A DNA stretch of 64,000 nucleotides from NCBI RefSeq assembly GCF_022668875.1, contig NZ_JAKGCR010000003.1, positions 62,001-126,000 of the forward strand, written 5' to 3'. The stretch comes from Domibacillus sp. PGB-M46 (GTDB lineage Bacteria; Bacillota; Bacilli; Bacillales; Domibacillaceae). This document shows positions 1 to 8,936 of the stretch, one piece after another (the stretch's first letter is position 1; every line of letters starts with the position of its first letter). The translations under genes were made by a program, and so were the position numbers. The notes under the pieces are model-generated. The model made no database searches, was not told the origin of the DNA, and was given only the letters and a program-made list of their open reading frames with translations.

Positions 1-23
1 ATAAACAGCCAGGAGGTTCTTTT

Positions 24-1436
24 ATGAAAAAGTTGTTTTATGTTTTCTCTGTGTTTCTTTTGTTTTCGCTGCCAAACGGTGCAGCTTCTGCTCAAGCTTT
101 GAATGCAGCTGATCTTCATTTCAGCTCCACCGTTGTGGATGGCCATAATGATACGATGATGAAAGTGGTGGACCCCGGTACATGGCTGCCGGTTACGAAC
201 ATTCGAAACAGCACAGATTTTCAAGTAGACATTCCTAAAATTCAAGCGGGCGGCTTGGACGTCCCGTTTTTTGCAGCTTATACGTCTGGCTATTATGGAA
301 ATACCCCGCGCAGTCTCAGCAGAACGCTGGCGCTCATTAACGCTCTTTACTGGACCCAAAAACAAAACAGCGATGTTATGCACATTACTTCATCTTTCAA
401 GGATATTCAAACAGCGGTCAAAGGGGGAAAAATTGCGGCTTTCCCTACGATTGAGGGGGCATATTCTCTTGAAGAGAAAAACGCCATTGAATTGCTGCAC
501 CAATATTATGATTTGGGAATTCGAGCGGTTGGCTTCACATGGAATTACTCGAACGCGCTCGGAGAAGGAGCCAACAAAGTCTACGGAGATCCGGCCAGAA
601 CTCCTTCCTCAGGCGGCTTAACGGAGCTTGGTGAAGAAGTAGCACGGGAAATGAATAAACTTGGTATGATCATCGATGCTTCCCATATGTCTGAAAATAC
701 ATTCTGGGATGTAATCAAGGTGTCCCAAGCGCCGATTATTGCCAGCCATTCCGGTGCTTATTCATTAAGAAGTCATCAGCGCAACTTGACGGATGATCAA
801 TTGAAAGCGCTGGCCGAAAATGGTGGTGTTGTGGGAGTCGTCCTTTACCCGGAGTTTTTAACAGACCGGTACCCGAATGAACCAGCTTCTATTAAAGACT
901 ATGTGGATCACATTGACCACGTTGTAAAGGTGACTGGCATTGATCATGTGGCCCTTGGATCCGATTTTGACGGCGGACCGCTGCCGGCTGATTTAAAAGA
1001 TTCTTCCGAGTTGCCTAAAATCACAAAAGAACTAGTAAGCCGGGGCTATTCCAAGCAGGACCTTCAAAAATTGCTTGGTGAAAATATGCTGCGTGTTTTA
1101 AGAGAAGTAGAAAAAGCGGCGGATTATAAGCCGGCAGACGACAGCAAAAACCTAAACTTGGTTCCTTCCCTGCAAATGGGTGAAACCATCGCAAGCAATA
1201 CGCCTTTGTTAACAGCGAAAGTGGAAGGAAAGCAGCTTGCACAACTGAAGAGAGAAAGCCTGCGGATTGTGGTGGATGGCATTCCATATACTCCACATTT
1301 CAATCAGGAAACATCGGCTGTTTCAGTCCAGCTTCAAGAACCACTCAAAGAAAAATTCCATGTGGTAACATTTGAAGCAAAAACGAGCACAGGGAAAGCT
1401 GCAAAAGAAACAAGAATTTTTTACATCAATCAATAA
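24..1436 (+). CDS. secreted membrane dipeptidase (peptidase M19 family)
   Basis: A renal-dipeptidase-type zinc dipeptidase of 470 aa that should hydrolyse dipeptides outside the membrane. A typical Sec signal peptide (residues 1-23, MKK start, hydrophobic core, ASA before QA) precedes the M19 barrel at about 30-365. Metal-site motifs are visible: HxD in VDGHNDT (H41, D43), the Glu of PTIEGAY (about 142), the His of IIASHSGAY (about 240) and the SDFDGG Asp (about 313). Residues about 380-470 form an extra beta-rich C-terminal domain that most M19 enzymes lack; I do not recognise it, and it may anchor or bind the wall. The ATG follows AGGAGG. A terminator follows, so the gene looks monocistronic. 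Family assignment is firm; substrate is unknown. Confidence 0.9.
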   Translation: MKKLFYVFSVFLLFSLPNGAASAQALNAADLHFSSTVVDGHNDTMMKVVDPGTWLPVTNIRNSTDFQVDIPKIQAGGLDVPFFAAYTSGYYGNTPRSLSRTLALINALYWTQKQNSDVMHITSSFKDIQTAVKGGKIAAFPTIEGAYSLEEKNAIELLHQYYDLGIRAVGFTWNYSNALGEGANKVYGDPARTPSSGGLTELGEEVAREMNKLGMIIDASHMSENTFWDVIKVSQAPIIASHSGAYSLRSHQRNLTDDQLKALAENGGVVGVVLYPEFLTDRYPNEPASIKDYVDHIDHVVKVTGIDHVALGSDFDGGPLPADLKDSSELPKITKELVSRGYSKQDLQKLLGENMLRVLREVEKAADYKPADDSKNLNLVPSLQMGETIASNTPLLTAKVEGKQLAQLKRESLRIVVDGIPYTPHFNQETSAVSVQLQEPLKEKFHVVTFEAKTSTGKAAKETRIFYINQ

Positions 1437-1463
1437 ATAACATAGTCCCGGCGATGAAAAATG

Positions 1464-1508
1464 AAACCTCGAATGACTGGCTTTTGATAAGTCTCATTCG
1501 GGGTTTTT
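1464..1508 (+). terminator. intrinsic terminator after the M19 dipeptidase
   Basis: Stem AAACCTCGAATGA / TCATTCGGGGTTT (one G-T pair) followed by a T run. Confidence 0.75.
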
Positions 1509-1622
1509 TGCTTTTATATAAACAGGGCTCAAAATAACTTGTTAGATTTTCTGACATAGAAAGTGACGATTTGTCAGAATTTTTATACGATAAACGAAAG
1601 AATAAACAGCAGGTGAAGAACG

Positions 1623-1973
1623 GTGAATGCTTCTTTTAAAAAACAGCTGTCCCAGCTGTACAATGAAGTCAATCAGGAAATTTACAGTACAGGCGTAAGC
1701 AAGCAAAAAATAGACGTTGTAGAAAACCGCATTGTCATTTTTGCTCAAACAAAACGTTCGCCTTTGATTTCCGCTTTAGGCAGGCGCTATCCGGAGTTAA
1801 CACTATCCGTGGACGGGGCTTTAGCAATGGAATACAAACACAGCTTAAAAGAACGGATTGAAGAACAGTTTGGACTGACAGTGACAGCTATTTTTAAAGA
1901 TTACGACGCGGTAAGCCAGCATGCCTGCACCGTCATTTATGTAAAAGAACCACTTGATGCATCCCATAAATAA
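1623..1973 (+). CDS. MpsC-family (DUF2294) protein
   Basis: A 116-aa soluble protein matching the DUF2294/MpsC family by its pattern: an N-terminal helix with QLYNEVNQEIYSTG, then a beta-alpha core ending with the AIFKDYDAV segment. MpsC is part of a Na+-translocating membrane-potential system with MpsAB in staphylococci; in Bacillus, stand-alone copies like this one have no established role. The start is GTG at 1623, spaced correctly after AGGTGAA. No mpsA/mpsB neighbours are present, so a transport role here is not supported by context. Family confidence is good, function unknown. Confidence 0.75.
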   Translation: MNASFKKQLSQLYNEVNQEIYSTGVSKQKIDVVENRIVIFAQTKRSPLISALGRRYPELTLSVDGALAMEYKHSLKERIEEQFGLTVTAIFKDYDAVSQHACTVIYVKEPLDASHK

Positions 1974-1979
1974 GGAAAC

Positions 1980-2022
1980 TGCTGGAGAATTTTGATTTAT
2001 CATTTTTCTTCACCAGCATTCT
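1980..2022 (+). terminator. weak hairpin after the MpsC-family gene
   Basis: TGCTGG (1980-1985) pairs with CCAGCA (2012-2017) across a long AT-rich loop, followed by TTCTTTT. A plausible but weak terminator. Confidence 0.4.
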
Positions 2023-2062
2023 TTTAAAAAGTCGGAAGCTTACATGTCGTTATACGTCATAT

Positions 2063-2116
2063 AAGAGCCGTAGAAACAGAAGGAGAAGCCTCCTTTTATT
2101 TCTACGGCTCTTTTTT
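2063..2116 (+). terminator. strong terminator hairpin in the leader of the purine permease (possible attenuator)
   Basis: AAGAGCCGTAGAAA (2063-2076) pairs perfectly with TTTCTACGGCTCTT (2099-2112). An inner AAGGAG/CTCCTT helix extends it and a T6 run follows. Only about 20 nt separate the T run from the permease ATG at 2138, and the RBS (AAAGGAGG, about 2120) occupies that space. A promoter after the hairpin therefore does not fit, which suggests control of readthrough rather than simple termination. Confidence 0.7.
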
Positions 2117-2137
2117 ATAGAAAAGGAGGAGCAACAA

Positions 2138-3445
2138 ATGAATTCAAAAGTCATATCGTTAGGATTTCAGCATGTAATGGCCATGTATGCAGGAGCAATT
2201 CTTGTTCCATTGCTGGTCGGAAGAGCGTTAAATCTTTCTTCAGAGCAGCTGGCTTATCTCGTAGCCATCGACTTATTAACGTGCGGCATCGCTACACTGC
2301 TGCAGGCATGGAAAAACAAGTATTTTGGAATCGGCCTTCCCGTCGTGCTTGGTGCCTCTTTCGTCGCTCTTTCGCCCATGATTGCCATCGGTTCTGAGTA
2401 CGGCCTTCAGGCTGTTTATGGATCGATTATAGCGGCAGGCCTTTTTATTCTTCTGTTTGCCCGTTATCTTGGCAAGCTCGTCAAGCTTTTTCCACCTGTT
2501 GTAACCGGAACAGTAGTAACCATTATCGGTTTATCACTCATTCCATCCGGCATTCGAAACATGGCGGGCGGTGCAGGAAGCCCGGATTTTGGCAGCCTGG
2601 AAAACCTGGTGCTGTCCATGGGTGTTATCGGGGTCATTCTTTTAGCTAACCGCTTTTTAAAAGGCTATCTCCGTTCTCTTTCTGTGCTGCTTGGCATCGT
2701 GGCAGGCACCATAGCCGCCGTTCTTATGGGAAGAGTTCATTTTCAGGAAGTAGCAGAAGCGTCCTGGTTTCACTTACCGCAGCCCTTTTATTTCGGTATG
2801 CCTGTTTTTGAAATCGGGCCGATTTTGACGATGCTCATTGTCGGCCTGGTCATTATTGTGGAATCAACAGGCGTCTTTTTCGCTTTAGGAAAAATTTGTG
2901 ACCGCCCCGTTACGCAGGAAGACCTTACCCGGGGGTACCGGGCAGAAGGCCTGGCGATTATGATTGGCGGAATCTTTAATGCTTTTCCATACAATACGTT
3001 TGCTCAGAATGTAGGGCTTGTACAGCTGTCAAGGAACAAGTCAGCAAATGTCGTTGTGGCAGCGGGCTTTATTCTTGTTTTGCTTGGATTAATTCCGAAA
3101 GTAGCGGCCCTGGCGACGATTATTCCTGCTCCTGTGCTGGGCGGCGCGACGGTTGTGTTATTTGGAATGGTCGTCTCCTCCGGCATTAAAATGCTAAGCT
3201 CAGTGGATTTCAGCGATCAGCAAAACGGACTGATTGTCGCCTGTTCGATTTCACTGGGGCTCGGGGCCACGGTTGTACCCGAGTTGTTCAGCCAGCTGCC
3301 CGGCACACTGCGCATTCTAGTGAGTGATGGTGTGATAACCGGCAGCCTGAGCGCTATTTTGCTGAATGTGTTTTTTCATTTCCGGACCGTTTTAGGTTCA
3401 GGCACTGCCCGCCAGGAGGAAGCGGATAAAGCGCACATTTCATAA
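2138..3445 (+). CDS. NCS2 nucleobase:cation symporter, probable urate/xanthine permease
   Basis: A 435-aa, about 12-14 helix transporter of the nucleobase-ascorbate (NCS2) family. It is likely to import urate or xanthine with a cation, like PucJ/PucK of Bacillus subtilis. The NAT signature is readable as QNVGLVQLSR (about residues 290-300), with Ser where Thr is usual; an acidic helix-8 motif VIIVESTGVFFALG precedes it. It starts the operon permease-uraD-uraH-flavoprotein (gaps 24, 4 and 36 nt), which makes urate the most likely substrate. Expression may pass through the hairpin at 2063-2116. The family is certain; urate specificity is inferred from neighbours. Confidence 0.88.
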   Translation: MNSKVISLGFQHVMAMYAGAILVPLLVGRALNLSSEQLAYLVAIDLLTCGIATLLQAWKNKYFGIGLPVVLGASFVALSPMIAIGSEYGLQAVYGSIIAAGLFILLFARYLGKLVKLFPPVVTGTVVTIIGLSLIPSGIRNMAGGAGSPDFGSLENLVLSMGVIGVILLANRFLKGYLRSLSVLLGIVAGTIAAVLMGRVHFQEVAEASWFHLPQPFYFGMPVFEIGPILTMLIVGLVIIVESTGVFFALGKICDRPVTQEDLTRGYRAEGLAIMIGGIFNAFPYNTFAQNVGLVQLSRNKSANVVVAAGFILVLLGLIPKVAALATIIPAPVLGGATVVLFGMVVSSGIKMLSSVDFSDQQNGLIVACSISLGLGATVVPELFSQLPGTLRILVSDGVITGSLSAILLNVFFHFRTVLGSGTARQEEADKAHIS

Positions 3446-3469
3446 TAAAGAAAAGGACGGTAGAAAGAA

Positions 3470-3976
3470 ATGGTGACCATAGAAGCATTAAACAACATGT
3501 CAGAACAGGCGTTTACCGAAACATTAAAAGACTTGGCTGAGCACTCCCCGTGGGTGATTCAAAGAGTAGGAGAGCATCGGCCGTTTGGATCCCGCGAGGC
3601 TCTTTATCAGCAAATCATTACCATTATTCAAACAGCGAGTGAAGAAGAAAAAATGAACTTAATTCAAGCACATCCTCATTTAGGAACCCGAAAAAAAATG
3701 ACCTCGTTTTCCCAAAGCGAGCAAAAAGGCGCCGGGTTAAATGCGCTGTCGGAAGCTGAATACGAGCAGCTGCTGGAATTAAACAAATCGTATGTTGAGC
3801 GGTTTGATTTTCCTTTTATCCTGGCAGTCCGGGGCAAAAACAAAGAAGAGATTTTCGCCTCTATACAAGAAAGGCTGCGGCATTCAAAGCAACAGGAACG
3901 CGACCGGGCGCTGGCCGAAATCAGCCACATTATCCGCTTTAGAATAGAAGACCAAATAAAAGAAGAAGGAAGCTGA
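3470..3976 (+). CDS. uraD: 2-oxo-4-hydroxy-4-carboxy-5-ureidoimidazoline (OHCU) decarboxylase
   Basis: Catalyses the last stereospecific step of urate breakdown, OHCU to (S)-allantoin. At 168 aa it is the stand-alone length of the family. The active-site segment IQAHPHLGTRK (about 62-72) and SQSEQKGAGLN (about 78-88) are classic OHCU decarboxylase signatures. In B. subtilis this domain is fused to the N-terminus of uricase (PucL); here it is separate and no uricase domain follows. The start is ATG at 3470 after AAAGGACGGTAGAAAGAA. It is tightly linked to uraH, four nucleotides downstream. Confidence 0.93.
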   Translation: MVTIEALNNMSEQAFTETLKDLAEHSPWVIQRVGEHRPFGSREALYQQIITIIQTASEEEKMNLIQAHPHLGTRKKMTSFSQSEQKGAGLNALSEAEYEQLLELNKSYVERFDFPFILAVRGKNKEEIFASIQERLRHSKQQERDRALAEISHIIRFRIEDQIKEEGS

Positions 3977-3980
3977 TTCG

Positions 3981-4334
3981 ATGACTGGATTAACCACCCA
4001 TATATTGGACCTGGCGCATGGCCGCCCTGCTGAGAGAGTAAAGATTGAGCTTTTTGAACTCAACGGCGCCGAAAAGCAGTTTTTAAACCGTGCACAGACC
4101 AACTCAGACGGCCGTCTGGATGCTCCGCTTCTTTCTTCGGACAGCATGCGGACAGGAGAATATGAACTGTTGTTTTGGATTGGCGATTATTTTAGAAAAA
4201 AAGGGCTCGAGCTGCCGCAGCCTGCTTTTTTGGAAAAGGTCTCCGTGCGAATCGGGCTCGATCATTCATCGCCGCATTATCATGTTCCCCTGCTTGTTTC
4301 GCCATGGGGCTATCAAGTGTATCGCGGAAGCTGA
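3981..4334 (+). CDS. uraH: 5-hydroxyisourate hydrolase (transthyretin-related)
   Basis: Hydrolyses 5-hydroxyisourate, the immediate product of urate oxidation, to OHCU for UraD. The 117-aa protein has the full transthyretin-like fold signature: TTHILDLAHGRPAERV near the N-terminus (first active-site His), HYHVPLLVSPWGYQVY and the diagnostic C-terminal YRGS. Equivalent to PucM of B. subtilis. It sits between uraD and a flavoprotein in the same operon, so 5-hydroxyisourate must be produced somewhere in this cell. Confidence 0.95.
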   Translation: MTGLTTHILDLAHGRPAERVKIELFELNGAEKQFLNRAQTNSDGRLDAPLLSSDSMRTGEYELLFWIGDYFRKKGLELPQPAFLEKVSVRIGLDHSSPHYHVPLLVSPWGYQVYRGS

Positions 4335-4370
4335 CGATTTCGTTTTAATTATTTAAAGGAGATGAGAACC

Positions 4371-5801
4371 ATGAGTATAGAAGCGTTGAATAAACGAGTA
4401 AAAACAGATCTTTCTTATTTGGCATTTGGCAGAGAGGGCTGGGTGCATCCGTCCCGTCACTCTGAAGGCCACGTGTATGATGCTGTCATTGTGGGCGGCG
4501 GGCAAAGCGGGTTAGGGATTGCTTTCGGCCTTTTGCGCGAGCGCATTTCTAATATTTTGATTATCGATGAAAACAAAGAAGGATATGAAGGACCATGGGT
4601 CACATATGCACGGATGATGACACTGCGGACACCGAAGCATTTAACATCCATTGACCTTGGCGTTCCTTCTTTAACGTTCCGTTCCTGGTGGGAAGCGCAA
4701 TTCGGGTCGGAGGGCTGGGAAGCTGTCGATAAAATTCCCCGAAGCGACTGGATGAATTATTTACGCTGGTACCGGAAAGTTTTGCAGCTGCCCGTGATAA
4801 ACGAAGTGAAGCTTAAGCTCATTGAGCCAATGGAGGAAGGAATTCACCGGATGCATATTGAAGGTGCCGGCGCCCCATCAGACGCCCTGCTCGCGCGCAA
4901 AGTTATTTTAGCGACAGGGATTCAAGGAGGCGGTGAGTGGCATGTGCCGCCGATGATTTCTGAGAAGCTGCCCCCTAATCTTTATGCCCATACGTCCCAA
5001 ACGATTGATTTTAACGCGCTGAAAGGAAAGAAAGTAGCCGTTTTAGGAGGCGGTGCTTCTGCTTTTGATAATGCAAACTTTGCCCTAACGGAAGGAGTGG
5101 CCGAGGCCCATATATTTGTCCGCCGTAAAGAAATGCCAAGAATTAATCCGATTCGCCAGATGGAAGGTTCCGGGATCATTGAGCGCTTCCACGTGTTATC
5201 GGACGAACAAAAGTACGCGGTGATGGCTCATTTTTTCAAGCATAATCAGCCGCCGACCAACGATACATTCCAGCGTGCCGCTTCATGGCCGGGATTTCAT
5301 TTGCACCTTGAATCACCCTGGCTTGAGGTGGAAAGCAAAGAAAACAAAGCATTGGTCACAACACCGCATGGCACGTTTTCGTTTGATTATTTGATCATCA
5401 GCACCGGTCTTGTGACCGATCCGGCGCTGCGCCCGGAGCTGAAGCTCGTTGAAAACGAAATTGCCCGCTGGAGCGATTATTATAAAGCGCCTGCTGAACG
5501 CGCAAACCCGCTTATTGATGCGCACCCGTATCTCAGCCCCGGCTTTGCTTTTACGGGACGGGATGAAGAAGCACAAAAAAAGCTGTACGGCCTTCTTGTT
5601 TTTAATTATGCAGCATTAATTAGCTGTGGCATTTCAGCTTCTGCTCTTTCGGGAATGAAATATGGGATTCCTAAAATTGTCTCCGCGGTAGCAGACCAGC
5701 TTTTTCTTGATGATCAGGACACGATTTTAAAACAATTTTTTGCTTACGATGAAGTGGAATTTACAGGAGAATGGACCGGAAAAACAGTGCTGGAAGCGTA
5801 G
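4371..5801 (+). CDS. FAD/NAD(P)-dependent monooxygenase-like flavoprotein, candidate urate hydroxylase
   Basis: A 476-aa two-dinucleotide-domain flavoprotein. An FAD-binding GxGxxG (AVIVGGGQSGLGIAFGL) lies near residue 40 and a second Rossmann motif (KVAVLGGGASAFDNANFAL) near 218; the C-terminal half carries ISTGLVTDPALRPEL and a conserved GFAFTGRDEEAQ. The layout resembles flavin-containing/N-hydroxylating monooxygenases rather than group-A hydroxylases. It is the last gene of an operon with a purine permease, UraD and UraH that lacks uricase, so its likely job is urate to 5-hydroxyisourate. A flavoprotein urate hydroxylase unrelated to HpxO (HpyO) has been described in Xanthomonas; homology was not tested here. 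The start is ATG 4371, because ATG 4362 lies inside the AAAGGAG RBS. Confidence 0.75.
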   Translation: MSIEALNKRVKTDLSYLAFGREGWVHPSRHSEGHVYDAVIVGGGQSGLGIAFGLLRERISNILIIDENKEGYEGPWVTYARMMTLRTPKHLTSIDLGVPSLTFRSWWEAQFGSEGWEAVDKIPRSDWMNYLRWYRKVLQLPVINEVKLKLIEPMEEGIHRMHIEGAGAPSDALLARKVILATGIQGGGEWHVPPMISEKLPPNLYAHTSQTIDFNALKGKKVAVLGGGASAFDNANFALTEGVAEAHIFVRRKEMPRINPIRQMEGSGIIERFHVLSDEQKYAVMAHFFKHNQPPTNDTFQRAASWPGFHLHLESPWLEVESKENKALVTTPHGTFSFDYLIISTGLVTDPALRPELKLVENEIARWSDYYKAPAERANPLIDAHPYLSPGFAFTGRDEEAQKKLYGLLVFNYAALISCGISASALSGMKYGIPKIVSAVADQLFLDDQDTILKQFFAYDEVEFTGEWTGKTVLEA

Positions 5802-5891
5802 ACCGTTTGAAAAGATTGAAGAAATGATTTTCAAAGTCTCTCTTTTGAGCCGGAAAACGTTCCGGCCATCCAGCAAAGAACCCGGCTATAC

Positions 5892-5940
5892 AAAAAGGAG
5901 GTCTCAGCCGTCGGTTTTCCGGCTTAGAGCCCTCCTTTTT
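5892..5940. terminator. bidirectional terminator between the urate operon and lrgB
   Basis: AAAAAGGAGG (5892-5901) and CCTCCTTTTT (5931-5940) form the base; an inner GC-rich arm (AGCCG/CGGCT) completes the hairpin. It has A/T tracts on both sides and lies between convergent genes. Confidence 0.8.
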
Positions 5941-5950
5941 GTGTGTTGAT

Positions 5951-6643
5951 TTAAATTTGAAAGAGCCAGACGACAATGGGCCCAAACAGGGAGCCCAGCA
6001 CAGCGCTGAGCGTCATAGAGACCGAACTCATGGACACGGCAAGTTCCCCGTATTCAAATGCTTTTGAAGTGCCTAAAGCGTGAGAGGCGCTCCCAAAGGC
6101 GATACCCTTTCCTAACGAACTGCGAATACGCATCCACTTTAAAACCATCGGTCCGAGCAAAACACCGGAAAATCCGGCGATCATCACAAATACAACGGTC
6201 ATAGATGGCACACCGCCAATTCCAGTGGCGATTTGAATCGCAACGGGTGTAGTAATAGATTTCGGTATAATTGAAAGAATTAAATCACGGTCCACTCCCA
6301 ATACCTCGGCAAATAAAAGCCCGCTGATCATTCCCGAAAAAAGTCCGACCAGTACGCCCCCGAGAATGGGAAAGCCGTATTGAAGCAGCACATGACGCTG
6401 CTTGTAAAGTGGGTACGCAAGAGCCACAACGGCTGGGCCGAGCAGGGAACTAATCCACTGGCCGCCGACCATGTAGCCGTTATACGAGATATGAAACGCT
6501 GCCAGCAGCACAATAATCAACACGGTCGTTGTCAAAACTGGGAGAAAAAATGGATAAGGAAACCGCTGATACACTTTCATCATTACTAAATAAGCAGCAA
6601 CGGTGAATAAAATGATCAGGACTGCGAGAAAAAATTGCGGCAT
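5951..6643 (-). CDS. LrgB/CidB-family membrane protein
   Basis: A 230-aa polytopic protein of the LrgB family (holin-antiholin-like autolysis modulators; some homologues act in pyruvate uptake in Bacillus, PftA/PftB). Recognisable segments are SLLGPAVVALAYPLYKQ, PKSITTPVAIQIA and FGSASHALGTSKAFEYGE, all family hallmarks. The ATG is preceded by AAAGGAG. Its start overlaps the end of the upstream lrgA-type gene by 28 nt, so translation is coupled and the two products should act together in the membrane. Substrate (pyruvate versus lysis control) cannot be told from sequence. Confidence 0.9.
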   Translation of the reverse strand: MPQFFLAVLIILFTVAAYLVMMKVYQRFPYPFFLPVLTTTVLIIVLLAAFHISYNGYMVGGQWISSLLGPAVVALAYPLYKQRHVLLQYGFPILGGVLVGLFSGMISGLLFAEVLGVDRDLILSIIPKSITTPVAIQIATGIGGVPSMTVVFVMIAGFSGVLLGPMVLKWMRIRSSLGKGIAFGSASHALGTSKAFEYGELAVSMSSVSMTLSAVLGSLFGPIVVWLFQI

Positions 6644-7017
6644 GCTTTTTTCTCCTTTCGTTTATTGGCCCGCGTTTCCAACAGCTGGCTGGCAATTCCT
6701 GCTGCAGCCATGGTAACGATTGTGCTCAGCACCACAATGAAAAGCAGCACAGCACCGCTGCCGGAAAAAAGAGACGGATAATTGATGACACCCGTCATGG
6801 CTGGAATAAACAAAAGAGGAAGAAACGACAACAAAAAACCAGCGCCATTTTCAATCATTTTCACCGGGAGGATGTTGAAAATTAAACAAAGAAGCATCAG
6901 CACTAAACCGATAATACTTCCTGGAATCGGTATATGAAATAACTGATGAATGGTTTCTCCGAGTACAGAAAAGACATACAAAATGACGATCTGCAATACA
7001 ACTTTTATAGCTTTCAA
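6616..7017 (-). CDS. LrgA/CidA-family holin-like membrane protein
   Basis: A 133-aa, four-helix protein with the LrgA/CidA pattern (QLFHIPIPGSIIGLVLMLLCL, then FLLSFLPLLFIPAMTGVINY). It is the first gene of a two-gene operon with the LrgB homologue. The start taken is TTG at 7017 (MKAIKVVLQ), the usual N-terminus of the family, but its RBS is poor. A strong AAAGGAGGA lies further upstream (7051-7059), about 33 nt from the start. The palindrome at 7136-7162 and the divergent MarR gene suggest MarR control. Confidence 0.85.
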   Translation of the reverse strand: MKAIKVVLQIVILYVFSVLGETIHQLFHIPIPGSIIGLVLMLLCLIFNILPVKMIENGAGFLLSFLPLLFIPAMTGVINYPSLFSGSGAVLLFIVVLSTIVTMAAAGIASQLLETRANKRKEKKACRNFFSQS

Positions 7018-7135
7018 TGTAAGATGCTGCTCTTTAAATGAAGAACAACGTCCTCCTTTCCGGCCGTCCGGGCCTTTGAGTTATAATGTGGGAATTTTCT
7101 TTACTTTCTGTTTATTTACTTGTAAGATACAAATA

Positions 7136-7162
7136 TATATAGTTGTATTATACAACTATATA
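7136..7162. promoter_or_regulatory. perfect palindrome, probable MarR operator
   Basis: TATATAGTTGTA (7136-7147), spacer TTA, TACAACTATATA (7151-7162): a perfect 12-bp inverted repeat in the intergenic region between lrgA and marR. Size, AT-richness and the TTGTA/TACAA core suit a MarR-family operator that would control both divergent transcripts. Confidence 0.7.
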
Positions 7163-7216
7163 ACGCTTTGTCAATGAAGGGAAAGCCTGTATACTCGGGG
7201 AGGGGAGTGAAGAAAA

Positions 7217-7648
7217 GTGGAAAAGCGAAACCCGGTTGAACGCATCGAGTACGAACTGACTACATTTATCCGGCGGGCGGTTTATCTCGATAACTCGGAA
7301 AAGAAAATCGGCAACCTAGAGCGGTCTGCTTACTTATTATTAAGGCACCTGGATGAGTTTGGCCCGGCACGTGTAAAAGAGCTGGCAGAATCATTTAAAT
7401 TAGACATTTCAACCGTTTCAAGGCAGGCAGCGGCTTTAGAAGCAAAGGAGCTGATCATCCGTTTTTCGGATCCTGCAGATGGGAGAGTCAGTTTATTTAC
7501 AGTTACAAAGCTTGGCAAGCAAAAATTGAAAGCGGATAAAAAAATGCGGCTGAAACGATTTGAAAGCATCACGAGTGAGTGGTCAGCCGATGAAAAACAA
7601 CTATTTGGCGATCTGCTTATTCGTATGAACGAAGCATTTTTTGATTAA
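7217..7648 (+). CDS. MarR-family transcriptional regulator
   Basis: A 143-aa winged-helix repressor. The helix-turn-helix (PARVKELAESFKLDISTVSRQAAALEAKELI, about 50-80) is followed by the wing RFSDPADGRVSLFTVT, the standard MarR core flanked by dimerisation helices. The start is GTG 7217 behind GGGGAGTGAAGAAAA. It is divergent from lrgAB across about 200 bp that contain a perfect palindrome, so it most likely represses itself and lrgAB in response to an unknown small ligand. Confidence 0.9.
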   Translation: MEKRNPVERIEYELTTFIRRAVYLDNSEKKIGNLERSAYLLLRHLDEFGPARVKELAESFKLDISTVSRQAAALEAKELIIRFSDPADGRVSLFTVTKLGKQKLKADKKMRLKRFESITSEWSADEKQLFGDLLIRMNEAFFD

Positions 7649-7734
7649 CACAGATAAGAAAAGGAAGCCTGGTTTGCACTTTTTTCGGCTGCAGGCCGGC
7701 TTTATTTTTTTCTCCATAAAAATGATTTTGCCTA

Positions 7735-7763
7735 TTGCACGGAAAGAATTCCTGTAGTACAAT
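7735..7763 (+). promoter_or_regulatory. sigma-A promoter of ldh
   Basis: TTGCAC (7735-7740), 17-nt spacer, TACAAT (7758-7763): near consensus. The first Rex box begins three bases after the -10, over the start point. Confidence 0.75.
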
Positions 7764-7766
7764 CTA

Positions 7767-7786
7767 ATTGTGAAATAGTTCACAAT
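7767..7786. promoter_or_regulatory. Rex operator 1 (ldh)
   Basis: ATTGTGAAATAGTTCACAAT: 8-bp perfect arms around a 4-bp centre, matching the TTGTGAA-N4-TTCACAA Rex consensus of Firmicutes. It overlaps the transcription start, so NADH-sensitive repression is expected. Confidence 0.8.
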
Positions 7787-7824
7787 AAATCTTAGAGAAA
7801 CAAACCATATTTTTTTATAACTTT

Positions 7825-7842
7825 ATGTGAAATACTTCACAT
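7825..7842. promoter_or_regulatory. Rex operator 2 (ldh)
   Basis: ATGTGAAATACTTCACAT, a perfect 7-bp inverted repeat with a 4-bp centre, in the ldh leader about 58 bp downstream of operator 1. Confidence 0.75.
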
Positions 7843-7923
7843 GAAATCAAAGAAAAGAAACGGCTGATCATTTTTCAGATCAACCATTCAAGACAGCAAT
7901 CATATCATTTTTTATATAAAAAC

Positions 7924-8910
<987 letters not shown>

Positions 8911-8936
8911 GTATTTTACAAAACGGAGTCCTTCTT

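Noticed and set aside
2041-2062. Possible purine riboswitch before the permease (CATATAA resembles the P1 start)
   Set aside because: The conserved loop and P3 bases are absent; only a short match to the start of the consensus.
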